This document shows, one piece after another, positions 48,862 to 56,876 of a stretch of 64,000 nt of DNA. Every line of letters begins with the position of its first letter. Position 1 is the first letter of the stretch. A model generated the notes under the pieces. That model saw nothing but the letters and a program-made list of their open reading frames with translations, ran no database searches and was not told where the DNA came from. A program made the position numbers and the translations under genes. Origin of the DNA: Streptomyces fuscichromogenes (GTDB taxonomy: Bacteria > Actinomycetota > Actinomycetes > Streptomycetales > Streptomycetaceae); assembly GCF_014645815.1 (NCBI RefSeq), contig NZ_BMML01000006.1:294587-358586 (forward strand), read 5' to 3'.

Positions 48862-51483
48862 TCACAGGCTCTTGCCGACGGGTCCGGCGGCGGGTTCCGG
48901 AGTCACCGGGCCCACGATCAGGCCCTCGCCGAACGCGTCCACCCGGATCGTGTCGCCGTCCTTGACCTCGCCGGACAGGATCTCCCTGGCCAGCCGGTCG
49001 CCGATGGCGGTCTGGACCAGGCGGCGCAGCGGGCGGGCGCCGTAAGCCGGGTCGTTGCCCTCCTCGGCGAGCCAGGCCAGGGCCTCCGGGGTGATCTCCA
49101 GGGCGAGCCGGCGGTCGGCGAGGCGCTTGGCGAGGCGGTCGATCTGGAGCCGGGCGATCCGGGCCAGTTCGTCCTTGGCCAGGGCGGAGAAGACCACCAG
49201 GTCGTCCAGCCGGTTCAGGAACTCCGGCTTGAAGGACATCCGGACGGTTTCGAGGACCTGCCGCTTCTTCTCCTCCTCGCCGAGGACCGGGTCGACCAGG
49301 TACTGGCTGCCCAGGTTCGAGGTGAGGACCAGGATGGTGTTGCGGAAGTCGACGGTGCGGCCCTGGCCGTCGGTGAGGCGGCCGTCGTCCAGCACCTGGA
49401 GCAGGATGTCGAAGACCTCGGGGTGGGCCTTCTCCACCTCGTCCAGGAGGACCACGGTGTACGGGCGGCGGCGGACGGCCTCGGTGAGCTGGCCGCCCTC
49501 CTCGTAGCCGACGTATCCGGGCGGGGCGCCGACCAGCCGGGCCACGCTGTGCTTCTCGCTGTACTCCGACATGTCGATGCGGACCATCGCCCGCTCGTCG
49601 TCGAAGAGGAAGTCGGCGAGGGCCTTGGCCAGTTCCGTCTTGCCGACGCCGGTGGGACCGAGGAAGAGGAAGGAGCCGGTGGGGCGGTCCGGGTCGGCGA
49701 TGCCCGCGCGGGAGCGGCGGACGGCGTCGGAGACGGCGCGTACGGCCTCGGTCTGGCCGATGAGGCGGCGGCCCAGCTCGTCCTCCATGCGGAGCAGCTT
49801 CTGGGTCTCGCCCTCCATCAGGCGGCCGGCCGGGATGCCGGTCCAGGCGGCGACCACGTCGGCGATGTCGTCGGAGCCGACCTCGTCCTTGACCATGGTG
49901 TCCCTGGACGTCTCCTCCTCGGCCTGCGAGGCGGCCTCCAACTCCTTCTCCAGCTGCGGGATCTCGCCGTACAGCAGCTTGGAGGCGGTGTCGAAGTCAC
50001 CGTCGCGCTGGGCGCGTTCGGCGGTGCCGCGCAGAGCGTCGAGCTTCTCCTTGAGCTCGCCGACCCGGTTCAGGGACTGCTTCTCGCGCTCCCAGCGGGC
50101 GTTGAGGCCGCGCAGGTCCTCCTCCTTGTCGGCGAGGTCGCGGCGCAGCTTCTCCAGGCGCTCCCGGGAGGCCGGGTCGGTCTCCTTCTCCAGCGCCAGC
50201 TCCTCCATCTTCAACCGGTCGACGGAGCGCTGGAGTTCGTCGATCTCGACGGGGGAGGAGTCGATCTCCATGCGGAGCCGGGAGGCGGCCTCGTCGACCA
50301 GGTCGATGGCCTTGTCGGGGAGGAAGCGGGAGGTGATGTAGCGGTCGGAGAGGGTCGCGGAGGCGACCAGCGCGCTGTCGGCGATCTGGACCTTGTGGTG
50401 GGCCTCGTAACGGCCCTTCAGGCCACGGAGGATGGCGATGGTGTCCTCGACGGTGGGCTCGGCGACCAGCACCTGCTGGAAGCGGCGCTCCAGCGCCGGG
50501 TCCTTCTCGATGCGTTCGCGGTACTCGTCGAGGGTGGTGGCGCCGACCATGCGGAGTTCGCCACGGGCCAGCATCGGCTTGAGCATGTTGCCGGCGTCCA
50601 TCGCGGAGTCGCCGCCGGCGCCCGCGCCGACGACCGTGTGCAGCTCGTCGATGAAGGTGATGATCTGCCCGTCGGAGTCCTTGATCTCGGCGAGGACGGT
50701 CTTCAGGCGCTCCTCGAACTCACCGCGGTACTTGGCGCCGGCGACCATGGCGCCCAGGTCCAGCGAGACCAGCCGCTTGTCCTTGAGCGACTCGGGGACG
50801 TCCCCCTTCACGATCCGCTGGGCCAGTCCCTCGACGACGGCGGTCTTGCCGACGCCGGGCTCGCCGATCAGCACGGGGTTGTTCTTGGTGCGGCGGGACA
50901 GCACCTGCACCACCCGGCGGATCTCGGTGTCCCGGCCGATGACGGGGTCGAGCTTGCCGTCCCGGGCGGCGGCCGTGAAGTCGGTCCCGAACTTCTCCAG
51001 CGCCTTGTACTGGCCCTCGGGGTCGGCGGTGGTCACCCGGCGCCCGCCGCGCGCCTTGCGGAAGGCCTCCACCAGCTTCTTCGCGGTGGCGCCCTGCCGG
51101 TCGAGGACCTCGCCGGCCGCGCCGCCCTTGGCGGCGATGCCGATGAGCAGGTGCTCGGTGGAGAGGTAGTCGTCGCCGAGGTCCCGGGCGCGCTCGTCGG
51201 CGTCGGCGAGGACCGCGAGCAGTTCACGGTTGGGCTGCGGGGGCGCGACCGTGGAACCGGTCACGCTGGGCAGTGCGGCCAGCACGCGCTCGGCGCCCTG
51301 GCGTACGGCGGCCTGGTCGGCGTCGACGGCCGCGAGCAGGTCGGTGATGTTCTCGTTGTCCTGCCCCGCCAGCAGAGCCAGCAGCAGGTGAGCGGGGGCC
51401 AGGTCGGCATGCCCCTCGGTCACGGCCCGGCTGCTGGCCGCGTTGATCGCGTCCCGGCTCCTGTTGGTCAGCTCTGCGTCCAC
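48862..51483 (-). CDS. clpB: ClpB disaggregase
   Basis: Hsp100 chaperone of 873 residues that, with DnaK, pulls proteins out of aggregates. N-domain repeats (1-145), first AAA+ domain with Walker A GEPGVGKT (207-214) and Walker B FIDELHTV, coiled-coil M-domain (about 405-530, LEKLRRDLADKEEDLRGLNA), second AAA+ domain with GPTGVGKTELAKAL and LLDEVEKAHPEV, and the pore loop KYRGEF. No ClpP-binding loop, as expected for ClpB. GTG start. An exact HspR operator (HAIR) lies upstream. Confidence 0.97.
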   Translation of the reverse strand: MDAELTNRSRDAINAASSRAVTEGHADLAPAHLLLALLAGQDNENITDLLAAVDADQAAVRQGAERVLAALPSVTGSTVAPPQPNRELLAVLADADERARDLGDDYLSTEHLLIGIAAKGGAAGEVLDRQGATAKKLVEAFRKARGGRRVTTADPEGQYKALEKFGTDFTAAARDGKLDPVIGRDTEIRRVVQVLSRRTKNNPVLIGEPGVGKTAVVEGLAQRIVKGDVPESLKDKRLVSLDLGAMVAGAKYRGEFEERLKTVLAEIKDSDGQIITFIDELHTVVGAGAGGDSAMDAGNMLKPMLARGELRMVGATTLDEYRERIEKDPALERRFQQVLVAEPTVEDTIAILRGLKGRYEAHHKVQIADSALVASATLSDRYITSRFLPDKAIDLVDEAASRLRMEIDSSPVEIDELQRSVDRLKMEELALEKETDPASRERLEKLRRDLADKEEDLRGLNARWEREKQSLNRVGELKEKLDALRGTAERAQRDGDFDTASKLLYGEIPQLEKELEAASQAEEETSRDTMVKDEVGSDDIADVVAAWTGIPAGRLMEGETQKLLRMEDELGRRLIGQTEAVRAVSDAVRRSRAGIADPDRPTGSFLFLGPTGVGKTELAKALADFLFDDERAMVRIDMSEYSEKHSVARLVGAPPGYVGYEEGGQLTEAVRRRPYTVVLLDEVEKAHPEVFDILLQVLDDGRLTDGQGRTVDFRNTILVLTSNLGSQYLVDPVLGEEEKKRQVLETVRMSFKPEFLNRLDDLVVFSALAKDELARIARLQIDRLAKRLADRRLALEITPEALAWLAEEGNDPAYGARPLRRLVQTAIGDRLAREILSGEVKDGDTIRVDAFGEGLIVGPVTPEPAAGPVGKSL

Positions 51484-51537
51484 GTTCGCGTTCTCCTCCT
51501 CGGCACCGTACGGCTGACTCAGCCAACGTACACAAAG

Positions 51538-51556
51538 TTGAGTCTATTCCACTCAA
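51538..51556. promoter_or_regulatory. HAIR operator (HspR site) in front of clpB
   Basis: TTGAGT-N7-ACTCAA is the full inverted repeat known as HAIR, to which the Streptomyces heat-shock repressor HspR binds together with DnaK. It lies 55 bases from the clpB GTG and 41 bases from the divergent flavin/F420-type gene, which could come under the same control. Family knowledge, exact match. Confidence 0.9.
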
Positions 51557-51596
51557 GGTGCGATCGGGAGCCCTTCCGGGGACTACCTTCCGGATC

Positions 51597-52010
51597 ATGA
51601 GTACACACCGCGTGAACCCCGCCGCGCCGGACGAGGCCTACCTGCGCTTCTGGCAGGAGCACCACCTGTGCACCCTCACCACCCTGCGCCCCGACGGCAG
51701 CCCGCACGTGGTCCCGGTGGGGGTGACCTACGACCCGGAGGCGGGACTGGCCCGGGTGATCACGGACGGGGCGAGCGCCAAGGCGGCCCACGTGCGGGCC
51801 GCCGGGCCGGACGGGGCCCGGGTGGCGGTGTGCCAGGTGGCGGGACGGCGGTGGGCCACACTGGAGGGGCGGGGACGGGTCCGGACCGAGCCGGAGAAGG
51901 TCGGCGAGGCGGAGCGCCGGTACGCCGGGCGGTACGGGCGGACGCCCCGGGAGAACCCGACCCGGGTGGTGATCGAGATCACGGTGGAGCGGGCGCTCGG
52001 GCGGGGATGA
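51597..52010 (+). CDS. Pyridoxamine 5'-phosphate oxidase-like/F420-binding protein
   Basis: A 137-residue split-barrel protein of the PNPOx-like family. The sequence EHHLCTLTTLRPDGSPHVVP and RWATLEGRGRVRTEPEKVGE follow the pattern of actinobacterial F420- or flavin-binding reductases (TIGR03618-like). Probably an F420H2-dependent reductase or a heme/flavin-binding protein of unknown target. ATG 51597 is chosen over a longer frame. It is divergent from clpB and shares its regulatory region, so heat induction through HspR is possible. Confidence 0.82.
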   Translation: MSTHRVNPAAPDEAYLRFWQEHHLCTLTTLRPDGSPHVVPVGVTYDPEAGLARVITDGASAKAAHVRAAGPDGARVAVCQVAGRRWATLEGRGRVRTEPEKVGEAERRYAGRYGRTPRENPTRVVIEITVERALGRG

Positions 52011-52105
52011 CAGGCCAGGGTGACCGACCCGTTCTGACGGCTGGTTTCAGCCACCATGCGAGATGGCCCAAACCTGTCGATACGGCGAAATGTCCCCCGG
52101 AAACT

Positions 52106-52146
52106 GCAGCGGCGTCACCGTGTTCAGGTCACGGTGACGCCGCTGC
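52106..52146. terminator. Bidirectional terminator between two converging genes
   Basis: A perfect 17-base inverted repeat (GCAGCGGCGTCACCGTG and its complement) with a seven-base loop, one of the strongest hairpins in the window, located between the stop codons of the PNPOx-like gene and the Rieske-like gene. A run of five T follows some 15 bases later on the plus strand. Confidence 0.85.
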
Positions 52147-52190
52147 GGGGGGAAGCACCTGAGCGATCTTTTTACGACGGGGGAATCGCG

Positions 52191-52526
52191 TCAGGCACTG
52201 CGGGGGGTGGCCGAGATGGTCCTCACGTCCGGGATGTCCGGCTCAGCCAGCCGGTGGTCCCGTTGGTCCAGATTCACAAAGATCATTCCGTACCGGATCG
52301 CGCACCGCACGGGCTGCGGCGCACCCCGGGGCTTGCGCAGGCACCGGTACGCCCGTACGTCCTCGTCCTCGTCCCGCGTCACGACGACCGGCTCACCGAA
52401 GACGGTCACCATCAACGAGTCACCACTGTGGGGGATGGCGGTGACCAGGTCGATGAAGTGCCAGCCGGATCGGTAGGCGGTCGCCATCTCGCGGCGGAAG
52501 GATCGGTCGTCGGGTGGGGTGGTCAC
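52191..52526 (-). CDS. Rieske-like small protein without iron-sulphur ligands
   Basis: A 111-residue protein, GTG start behind GGGAGCTGAA. FGEPVVVTRDEDEDVRAYRC followed by LRKPRG and then PVRCAIRYGMIFVNLDQRDH follows the Rieske domain of ring-hydroxylating oxygenases (pattern V-x-R-D-x-D-G-x-V-R-A-F-x-N-x-C-x-H-R-G ... G-x-I-F-V-N-L-D), but the C-x-H and C-x2-H cluster ligands are absent and the loop between them is deleted. So it keeps the fold's frame only and cannot hold a [2Fe-2S] cluster. The gene starts one base after the stop of the NTGWP peptide gene. Role unknown; it may bind a regulator or a peptide. Confidence 0.7.
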   Translation of the reverse strand: MTTPPDDRSFRREMATAYRSGWHFIDLVTAIPHSGDSLMVTVFGEPVVVTRDEDEDVRAYRCLRKPRGAPQPVRCAIRYGMIFVNLDQRDHRLAEPDIPDVRTISATPRSA

Positions 52527-52527
52527 T

Positions 52528-52755
52528 TCAGCTCCCGGCTCCATCGGTCGAGACAAGCCCATCGGTGGTGCTGCTGTCAGCTGTGTCCGTCGCCACCACG
52601 GCCGGCCAGCCGGTGTTGATGGCCTGCACGTCGGAGGGCCAGCCCGTGTTGGCCCGGACATCGACCTTCGCATCGGACAGACCGCTCAACATGCCGCCGA
52701 GTGCCACGACGGAGAAGGCGGCCACAAGTACCGAGCGAAGCATTTTCTTGCTCAT
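52528..52755 (-). CDS. Small secreted peptide precursor with NTGWP repeats
   Basis: A 75-residue protein: basic N-terminus and hydrophobic segment (MSKKMLRSVLVAAFSVVALG) make a signal peptide ending near GLSDA, then a short mature part with NTGWP twice (VRANTGWPSDVQAINTGWPA) and an acidic Asp/Thr/Ser tail. No cysteines, no RiPP leader motif recognised. It heads a two-gene operon with the Rieske-like protein and is divergent from three LuxR-type regulators. This looks like a pre-peptide whose processed form could act as a signal, although no experimental relative is recalled. Confidence 0.6.
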   Translation of the reverse strand: MSKKMLRSVLVAAFSVVALGGMLSGLSDAKVDVRANTGWPSDVQAINTGWPAVVATDTADSSTTDGLVSTDGAGS

Positions 52756-52890
52756 CTTCGGCTTCGTCCTCACTTGAAGGTCCCCTCTTCCCCCGTACGA
52801 ATAAGACGATGGCTCATTCGGGCACGTCATGGCCACACGATCGGTGCATCATGTTCCTGCATGTTCAGGACCCTGGGGGGTGGAGATTCA

Positions 52891-53892
52891 GTGGCGAATA
52901 GGGCGAAAGCGACACATCCCCACGCGATGGCGGATCTGTGCGAGGAAGGCAGCCGTCTGTATGCCGCCGCGCTGCGTGCGGGACGCGTCGCCCGCTCGGC
53001 CGTCGAGGACGCGCCCTGCCTGATGGAGTTCGCTCTGCTGCAGCCGGATCCGGCCGATCCGAGCTGGCTGCTGCCGGTTCCCCCGGCACTCGCCCTGACC
53101 CACCGGCTCGGCCCGATCGAGCGCGAGATCACCGAGCGCCGCCGACTGTCCACCCAACTCGCCACCGCCTTCGAGCCTTTCATGGCGCTCGGCTCCCACG
53201 CCATGACGAACAGCGACTCGGTCACCGTCCTGGAGGGCAGCGAGCGGATCAACACCGCGCTCAATCTCGCCACCGAGCAGTGCCGGACCGAGGTGCTCAC
53301 GATCCAGCCGAGCGACCGCCTCTCCGAACAGAGCATGCAGCGGGCCCTGGAGCGGGACAGGCCGCTGAACGAACGGGGTGTCCGGATCCGGACCCTGTAC
53401 CAGCACACCGCCCGCTACAGCCCGGAGAAGCTGGCGTACGCCGCCCATCTCGCCGACGGCAAGGCGGAGTACCGCACCATCGACGAACTCGTGGAGCGGC
53501 TGATCATCTGTGACGAGACGGTCGCCTTCATCCCCATCCGCGAGGACCAGCAGGTCGCGCTGGAACTGCGTCAGCCGGGCCTCGTCCGCTACCTCATCAG
53601 GGTCTTCGAGTTCATGTGGAACCGCTCGGTCCCGCTGAGCACGGGCGGGCACTACGAGGTCGCCTCCCACGGCATCACCGAGATCCAGCACTCCATCGCG
53701 AAGCTGCTGGTGGAGGGCCATGTGGACGAGGCCATCGCGCGCCGGCTGGGCATGAACGTCCGCACCTGCCGGGCGCACATCGCCAAACTGGCCCAGGTGC
53801 TCGGCAGCGGCAGCCGCGCACAGCTCGGCTTCCTGATCGCCCAGTCCGGAATCCTGGACCAGACGCTTCCCGAAGAGGGCACCACCCCGTGA
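52891..53892 (+). CDS. LuxR-type regulator 1 of the peptide locus
   Basis: A 333-residue regulator; GTG follows GGTGGAG. Three parts: a helical N-terminal ~100 residues (DLCEEGSRLYAAALRAGRVA), a middle domain like the PLD/TrmB-type ligand domain (LTIQPSDRLSEQSMQRALER, LYQHTARYSPEKLAYA, FIPIREDQQVALELRQPG) and a C-terminal LuxR helix-turn-helix (IAKLLVEGHVDEAIARRLGM then NVRTCRAHIAKLAQVLGS). It overlaps regulator 2 by GTGA. The ligand domain has no phosphorylation site, so it probably responds to a small molecule, peptide or protein. Confidence 0.85.
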   Translation: MANRAKATHPHAMADLCEEGSRLYAAALRAGRVARSAVEDAPCLMEFALLQPDPADPSWLLPVPPALALTHRLGPIEREITERRRLSTQLATAFEPFMALGSHAMTNSDSVTVLEGSERINTALNLATEQCRTEVLTIQPSDRLSEQSMQRALERDRPLNERGVRIRTLYQHTARYSPEKLAYAAHLADGKAEYRTIDELVERLIICDETVAFIPIREDQQVALELRQPGLVRYLIRVFEFMWNRSVPLSTGGHYEVASHGITEIQHSIAKLLVEGHVDEAIARRLGMNVRTCRAHIAKLAQVLGSGSRAQLGFLIAQSGILDQTLPEEGTTP

Positions 53893-54887
53893 CCTCCGCC
53901 CCACACCCCGAACACGGTGCCGAGGACCTGTGCGCGGAGGGCCGGGAGCTCTACGAGCGTGCCCTCCGCAAAGGCCGCATCACCGCCCCGGAAGCCGCCG
54001 GCGCCCCCTGCCTCACCGACCTGGGCCTGCTGTACCCGGCGCCGGACGACGCGGACCGGCTGCAGCCCGTCGCCCCCGTCGTCGCCCTGAACCGGCTCCT
54101 GTCCGGCCCGCAGGCCCGGATCGCCGACGAATGGCGGCACAGGAAACAGCTGGTGGAACTTTTCGCACCGCTGACCCGCGTCGAACGCGGGCCCGGCACG
54201 TCGTCGGACTCCCCGGCCCTGCGGCTGCTCAGCGGCACCCGGCGGATCAACCAGGCCATCACCGACGCCATGGCCGAGGCACGGCATGAAATCCTGTGCA
54301 TCCAGCCGCACGCCGGTCTGGTCGGCCCGCGCGGCAGCGTCGCCTACCCCGTCGCCCTCGAACGCGACCAGGCGTTCCTCGACCGCGGCGGCCGGTTCCG
54401 CACCCTCTACCAGCACACCCTGCGCCATGTGTCGAACGTGTACGTCTACGTCGAGGAGATGCACGGCGACAGCGTGGCCCGCGGCCTCGACGAGGTACCG
54501 GACCGGCTCATCGTCCTCGACCACGCCGTCGCCTTCCTGCCCGCCGACGGCCCCGGCAGCCTGGCTCTCGAAGTCCGGCACCCGGCACTGATCAAGTACT
54601 TCGCCACCACCTTCGAGCGGCTGTGGCAGCTGGCCACCCCGATGTTCCCCAAGGCCGAACACCGCCCCACCGTCAACGGCGTCACCCCCCGCCAGCAGGC
54701 CATCGCCGCCCTCCTCGTGGAAGGCCACACCGACGCCGTGATCGCCGAGCGCCTCGGCATGAACATCCGCACCGCCCGCGTCCACATCGCCCGCCTCGGC
54801 ACCACCCTCGGCAGCGACAGCCGGGCCCAACTCGGCTACCTCATCGGGCAGTCCGGGATCCTCAAGGACCGGGACGACGAGCGGTGA
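53889..54887 (+). CDS. LuxR-type regulator 2 of the peptide locus
   Basis: A 332-residue paralogue of regulator 1 with the same three domains: EDLCAEGRELYERALRKGRI at the start, LCIQPHAGLVGPRGSVAYPV and LYQHTLRHVSNVYVYVEEMH in the ligand domain, and the helix-turn-helix IAALLVEGHTDAVIAERLGM. It overlaps both its neighbours by GTGA, so regulators 1-3 are one translationally coupled operon. Its helix-turn-helix coding DNA is identical to that of regulator 3 over 136 bases. Confidence 0.87.
   Translation: MTSAPHPEHGAEDLCAEGRELYERALRKGRITAPEAAGAPCLTDLGLLYPAPDDADRLQPVAPVVALNRLLSGPQARIADEWRHRKQLVELFAPLTRVERGPGTSSDSPALRLLSGTRRINQAITDAMAEARHEILCIQPHAGLVGPRGSVAYPVALERDQAFLDRGGRFRTLYQHTLRHVSNVYVYVEEMHGDSVARGLDEVPDRLIVLDHAVAFLPADGPGSLALEVRHPALIKYFATTFERLWQLATPMFPKAEHRPTVNGVTPRQQAIAALLVEGHTDAVIAERLGMNIRTARVHIARLGTTLGSDSRAQLGYLIGQSGILKDRDDER
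54656..54791 (+). repeat. 136-base identical repeat (copy 1) in the regulator helix-turn-helix
   Basis: From CGAACACCGCCCCACCGTC to CGCGTCCACATCGCC this stretch is base for base the same as 55639-55774 in the next gene, whereas the sequence just before and just after differs freely, including at synonymous positions. It covers the helix-turn-helix of both regulators. Confidence 0.85.
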
Positions 54888-55861
54888 CCGGCTGCGAGCA
54901 CGGTGTCGACGAGCTGTGCCCGGTCGGCGCGAAGCTGTACGAACGCGCCCTGCGCGCCGGGCACATCACGGCCGAGGACGCCGCCGAGGCCACCTGCCTC
55001 ACCGACTTCGGCCTCCTGCACCCGGCCCTCGACGACCTGGACCGGCTGGAGCCGGTGCCGGCCGCGGCGGCCCTGCACCGGCTGCTGCGCTCCTCGGCCG
55101 CCCGGATCGCCGACGAACGGCGCCGCGAGGCACGGCTGCTGGAGCAGTTCGAACCGCTGCTGCGGGCCGGTGACCCGGGCCCCGGCGGCGACACCCCCAC
55201 GCTGCGCCTGCACCGCGGTACCAGGCCCATCAACCAGGCCATCACCGACGCCATGGCCGGGGCCGGCCAGGAGGTGCTCTGCATCCAGTCGCACACCGGG
55301 CTCACCGGTCCCGGGGCCCGCACCGCCGTCGCGGCCGCCCGCGACCGCGACCAGGAGATCCTGGACCGCGGCGCCCGCATCCGCGCGCTCTACCAGCACA
55401 CCCTGCGCCATGTCCCGGCCGTGTACGGCGGCTTCGAGCGGCTGCGCGGCGACGTCGAGGTGCGCGGCCTCGACGAGACCCCGGACCGGCTGATCGTCAT
55501 CGACCACGCGATCGCCTTCCTGCCGGCCGCCGCCGACGGCTCCCTGGCCCTGGAGGCCCGGCACCCGGCACTGATCAAGTACTTCGTCACCACCTTCGAC
55601 CGCCTGTGGCGGCTGGCCACCCCGCTCTACCCGACCCTCGAACACCGCCCCACCGTCAACGGCGTCACCCCCCGCCAGCAGGCCATCGCCGCCCTCCTCG
55701 TGGAAGGCCACACCGACGCCGTGATCGCCGAGCGCCTCGGCATGAACATCCGCACCGCCCGCGTCCACATCGCCAAACTCGCCACCACCCTCGGCAGCGA
55801 CAGCCGCGCCCAGCTCGGCTACCTCATCGGACGCTCGGGGATTCTCGATCGGGAAGGCTGA
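54884..55861 (+). CDS. LuxR-type regulator 3 of the peptide locus
   Basis: A 325-residue paralogue: DELCPVGAKLYERALRAGHI at the start, a ligand domain with LCIQSHTGLTGPGARTAVAA, LYQHTLRHVPAVYGGFERLR and AIAFLPAAADGSLALEARHP, then the LuxR helix-turn-helix. Last gene of the three-regulator operon. Its end overlaps the end of the converging regulator 4 by 38 bases, so the two transcripts are complementary there. Confidence 0.87.
   Translation: MTGCEHGVDELCPVGAKLYERALRAGHITAEDAAEATCLTDFGLLHPALDDLDRLEPVPAAAALHRLLRSSAARIADERRREARLLEQFEPLLRAGDPGPGGDTPTLRLHRGTRPINQAITDAMAGAGQEVLCIQSHTGLTGPGARTAVAAARDRDQEILDRGARIRALYQHTLRHVPAVYGGFERLRGDVEVRGLDETPDRLIVIDHAIAFLPAAADGSLALEARHPALIKYFVTTFDRLWRLATPLYPTLEHRPTVNGVTPRQQAIAALLVEGHTDAVIAERLGMNIRTARVHIAKLATTLGSDSRAQLGYLIGRSGILDREG
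55639..55774 (+). repeat. 136-base identical repeat (copy 2)
   Basis: Second copy of the stretch described at 54656-54791, in the helix-turn-helix region of regulator 3. Flanking identity drops at once on both sides, the signature of a short gene-conversion event. Confidence 0.85.
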
Positions 55862-56876
55862 CCGCGGCCGGGGCCGCGCTCGTACCGCCCGGCGGCCGGT
55901 CCAGGCCCACCTGCGCTATGCGCACGCCCAGTTGGGTACGGCTGGCCGCGCCCAGCGTCTCCGAGAGACGGGCGATGTGGGCCCGGCAGGTGCGGACGCT
56001 GATGCCGAGGCGCTCGGCGATCACCGCGTCCTGGTGACCCTCCGCGAGGAGCGCGGCGATGGACTGCTCCCGGTGCGAGATGCCCTCGATGCCGGTGTCG
56101 GGGAGCGGCGCGGTGAGCGGGATCGCCAGCCGCCACAGGCGTTCGAAGACCGTGACGAAGTACTCGACCAGGGCGGGGTGGCGCAGCTCCAGGGCCATCG
56201 TGCGGTCCGTGTTCGCGGGGATGAAGGCCACCGTGCGGTCGAAGAGGATGAGGCGGTCGATGACCTCGTCGAGAGTGCGGGCCTCGACCGCGTCGCCCAT
56301 CAGCTCCAGGTAGTTGAGCAGGCCCTGACCGTGCCGGGCGACATGCGTGTACAGGTCGCGCATGCGCACGCCCCGGCCGCGCAGGGCGACCGCCCGGTGC
56401 AGCCCCTCGGTCAGCTCCGACTCGCGCCGGATACCGCCCGGCTGCACGGTCAGCACCTCCTGCGTGCACGCCTCCGTCGCCTCGTCCATGGCCGCCTGGA
56501 TCCGGGACAGCCCGTCGAGCACCCGGATGGCCACCGTGCCCTCCGCGGACGCCGACACGGCCTGCAGCTGCCGTCCCAGACCGGCGTACCACTCGAACGC
56601 CTCGACCGCCGACCCCATCCGGCGCTGGCTGTCCGCCACCTCGTCGTACACCCCGCGCAGCAGCCGGGTCATGACCTCCTGCGGGGCGGTCGGCACCAGC
56701 CAGTCCATGTCATCGGGGTCGGGGTGCAGCAGCGCCAGTTCCAGCAGGCAGGGCACCGCGTCGGCGTCCGTGCGTGGCACCCGGCCCCGGCGCACGGCCC
56801 GGGAGTACACGCGGTCCCCGACGGTGCACAGCCGGTCGGCACCGTGTGGATGCTCCTCCGTCCCGTGCCCGGCCAT
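55824..56876 (-). CDS. LuxR-type regulator 4, opposite strand
   Basis: A 350-residue relative of regulators 1-3: DRLCTVGDRVYSRAVRRGRV at the start, LTVQPGGIRRESELTEGLHR and LYTHVARHGQGLLNYLELMG in the ligand domain, IAALLAEGHQDAVIAERLGI and SVRTCRAHIARLSETLGAAS in the helix-turn-helix. ATG 56876 is preferred over a GTG at 56888. It faces the three-gene operon and overlaps it at the 3' end. It is more diverged than the others, so it may be the older member or have a separate target. Confidence 0.84.
   Translation of the reverse strand: MAGHGTEEHPHGADRLCTVGDRVYSRAVRRGRVPRTDADAVPCLLELALLHPDPDDMDWLVPTAPQEVMTRLLRGVYDEVADSQRRMGSAVEAFEWYAGLGRQLQAVSASAEGTVAIRVLDGLSRIQAAMDEATEACTQEVLTVQPGGIRRESELTEGLHRAVALRGRGVRMRDLYTHVARHGQGLLNYLELMGDAVEARTLDEVIDRLILFDRTVAFIPANTDRTMALELRHPALVEYFVTVFERLWRLAIPLTAPLPDTGIEGISHREQSIAALLAEGHQDAVIAERLGISVRTCRAHIARLSETLGAASRTQLGVRIAQVGLDRPPGGTSAAPAAVSLPDRESPSVR

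Noticed and set aside
49423..51600. 725-residue open frame on the plus strand
   Set aside because: Antisense to clpB, whose identity is beyond doubt.
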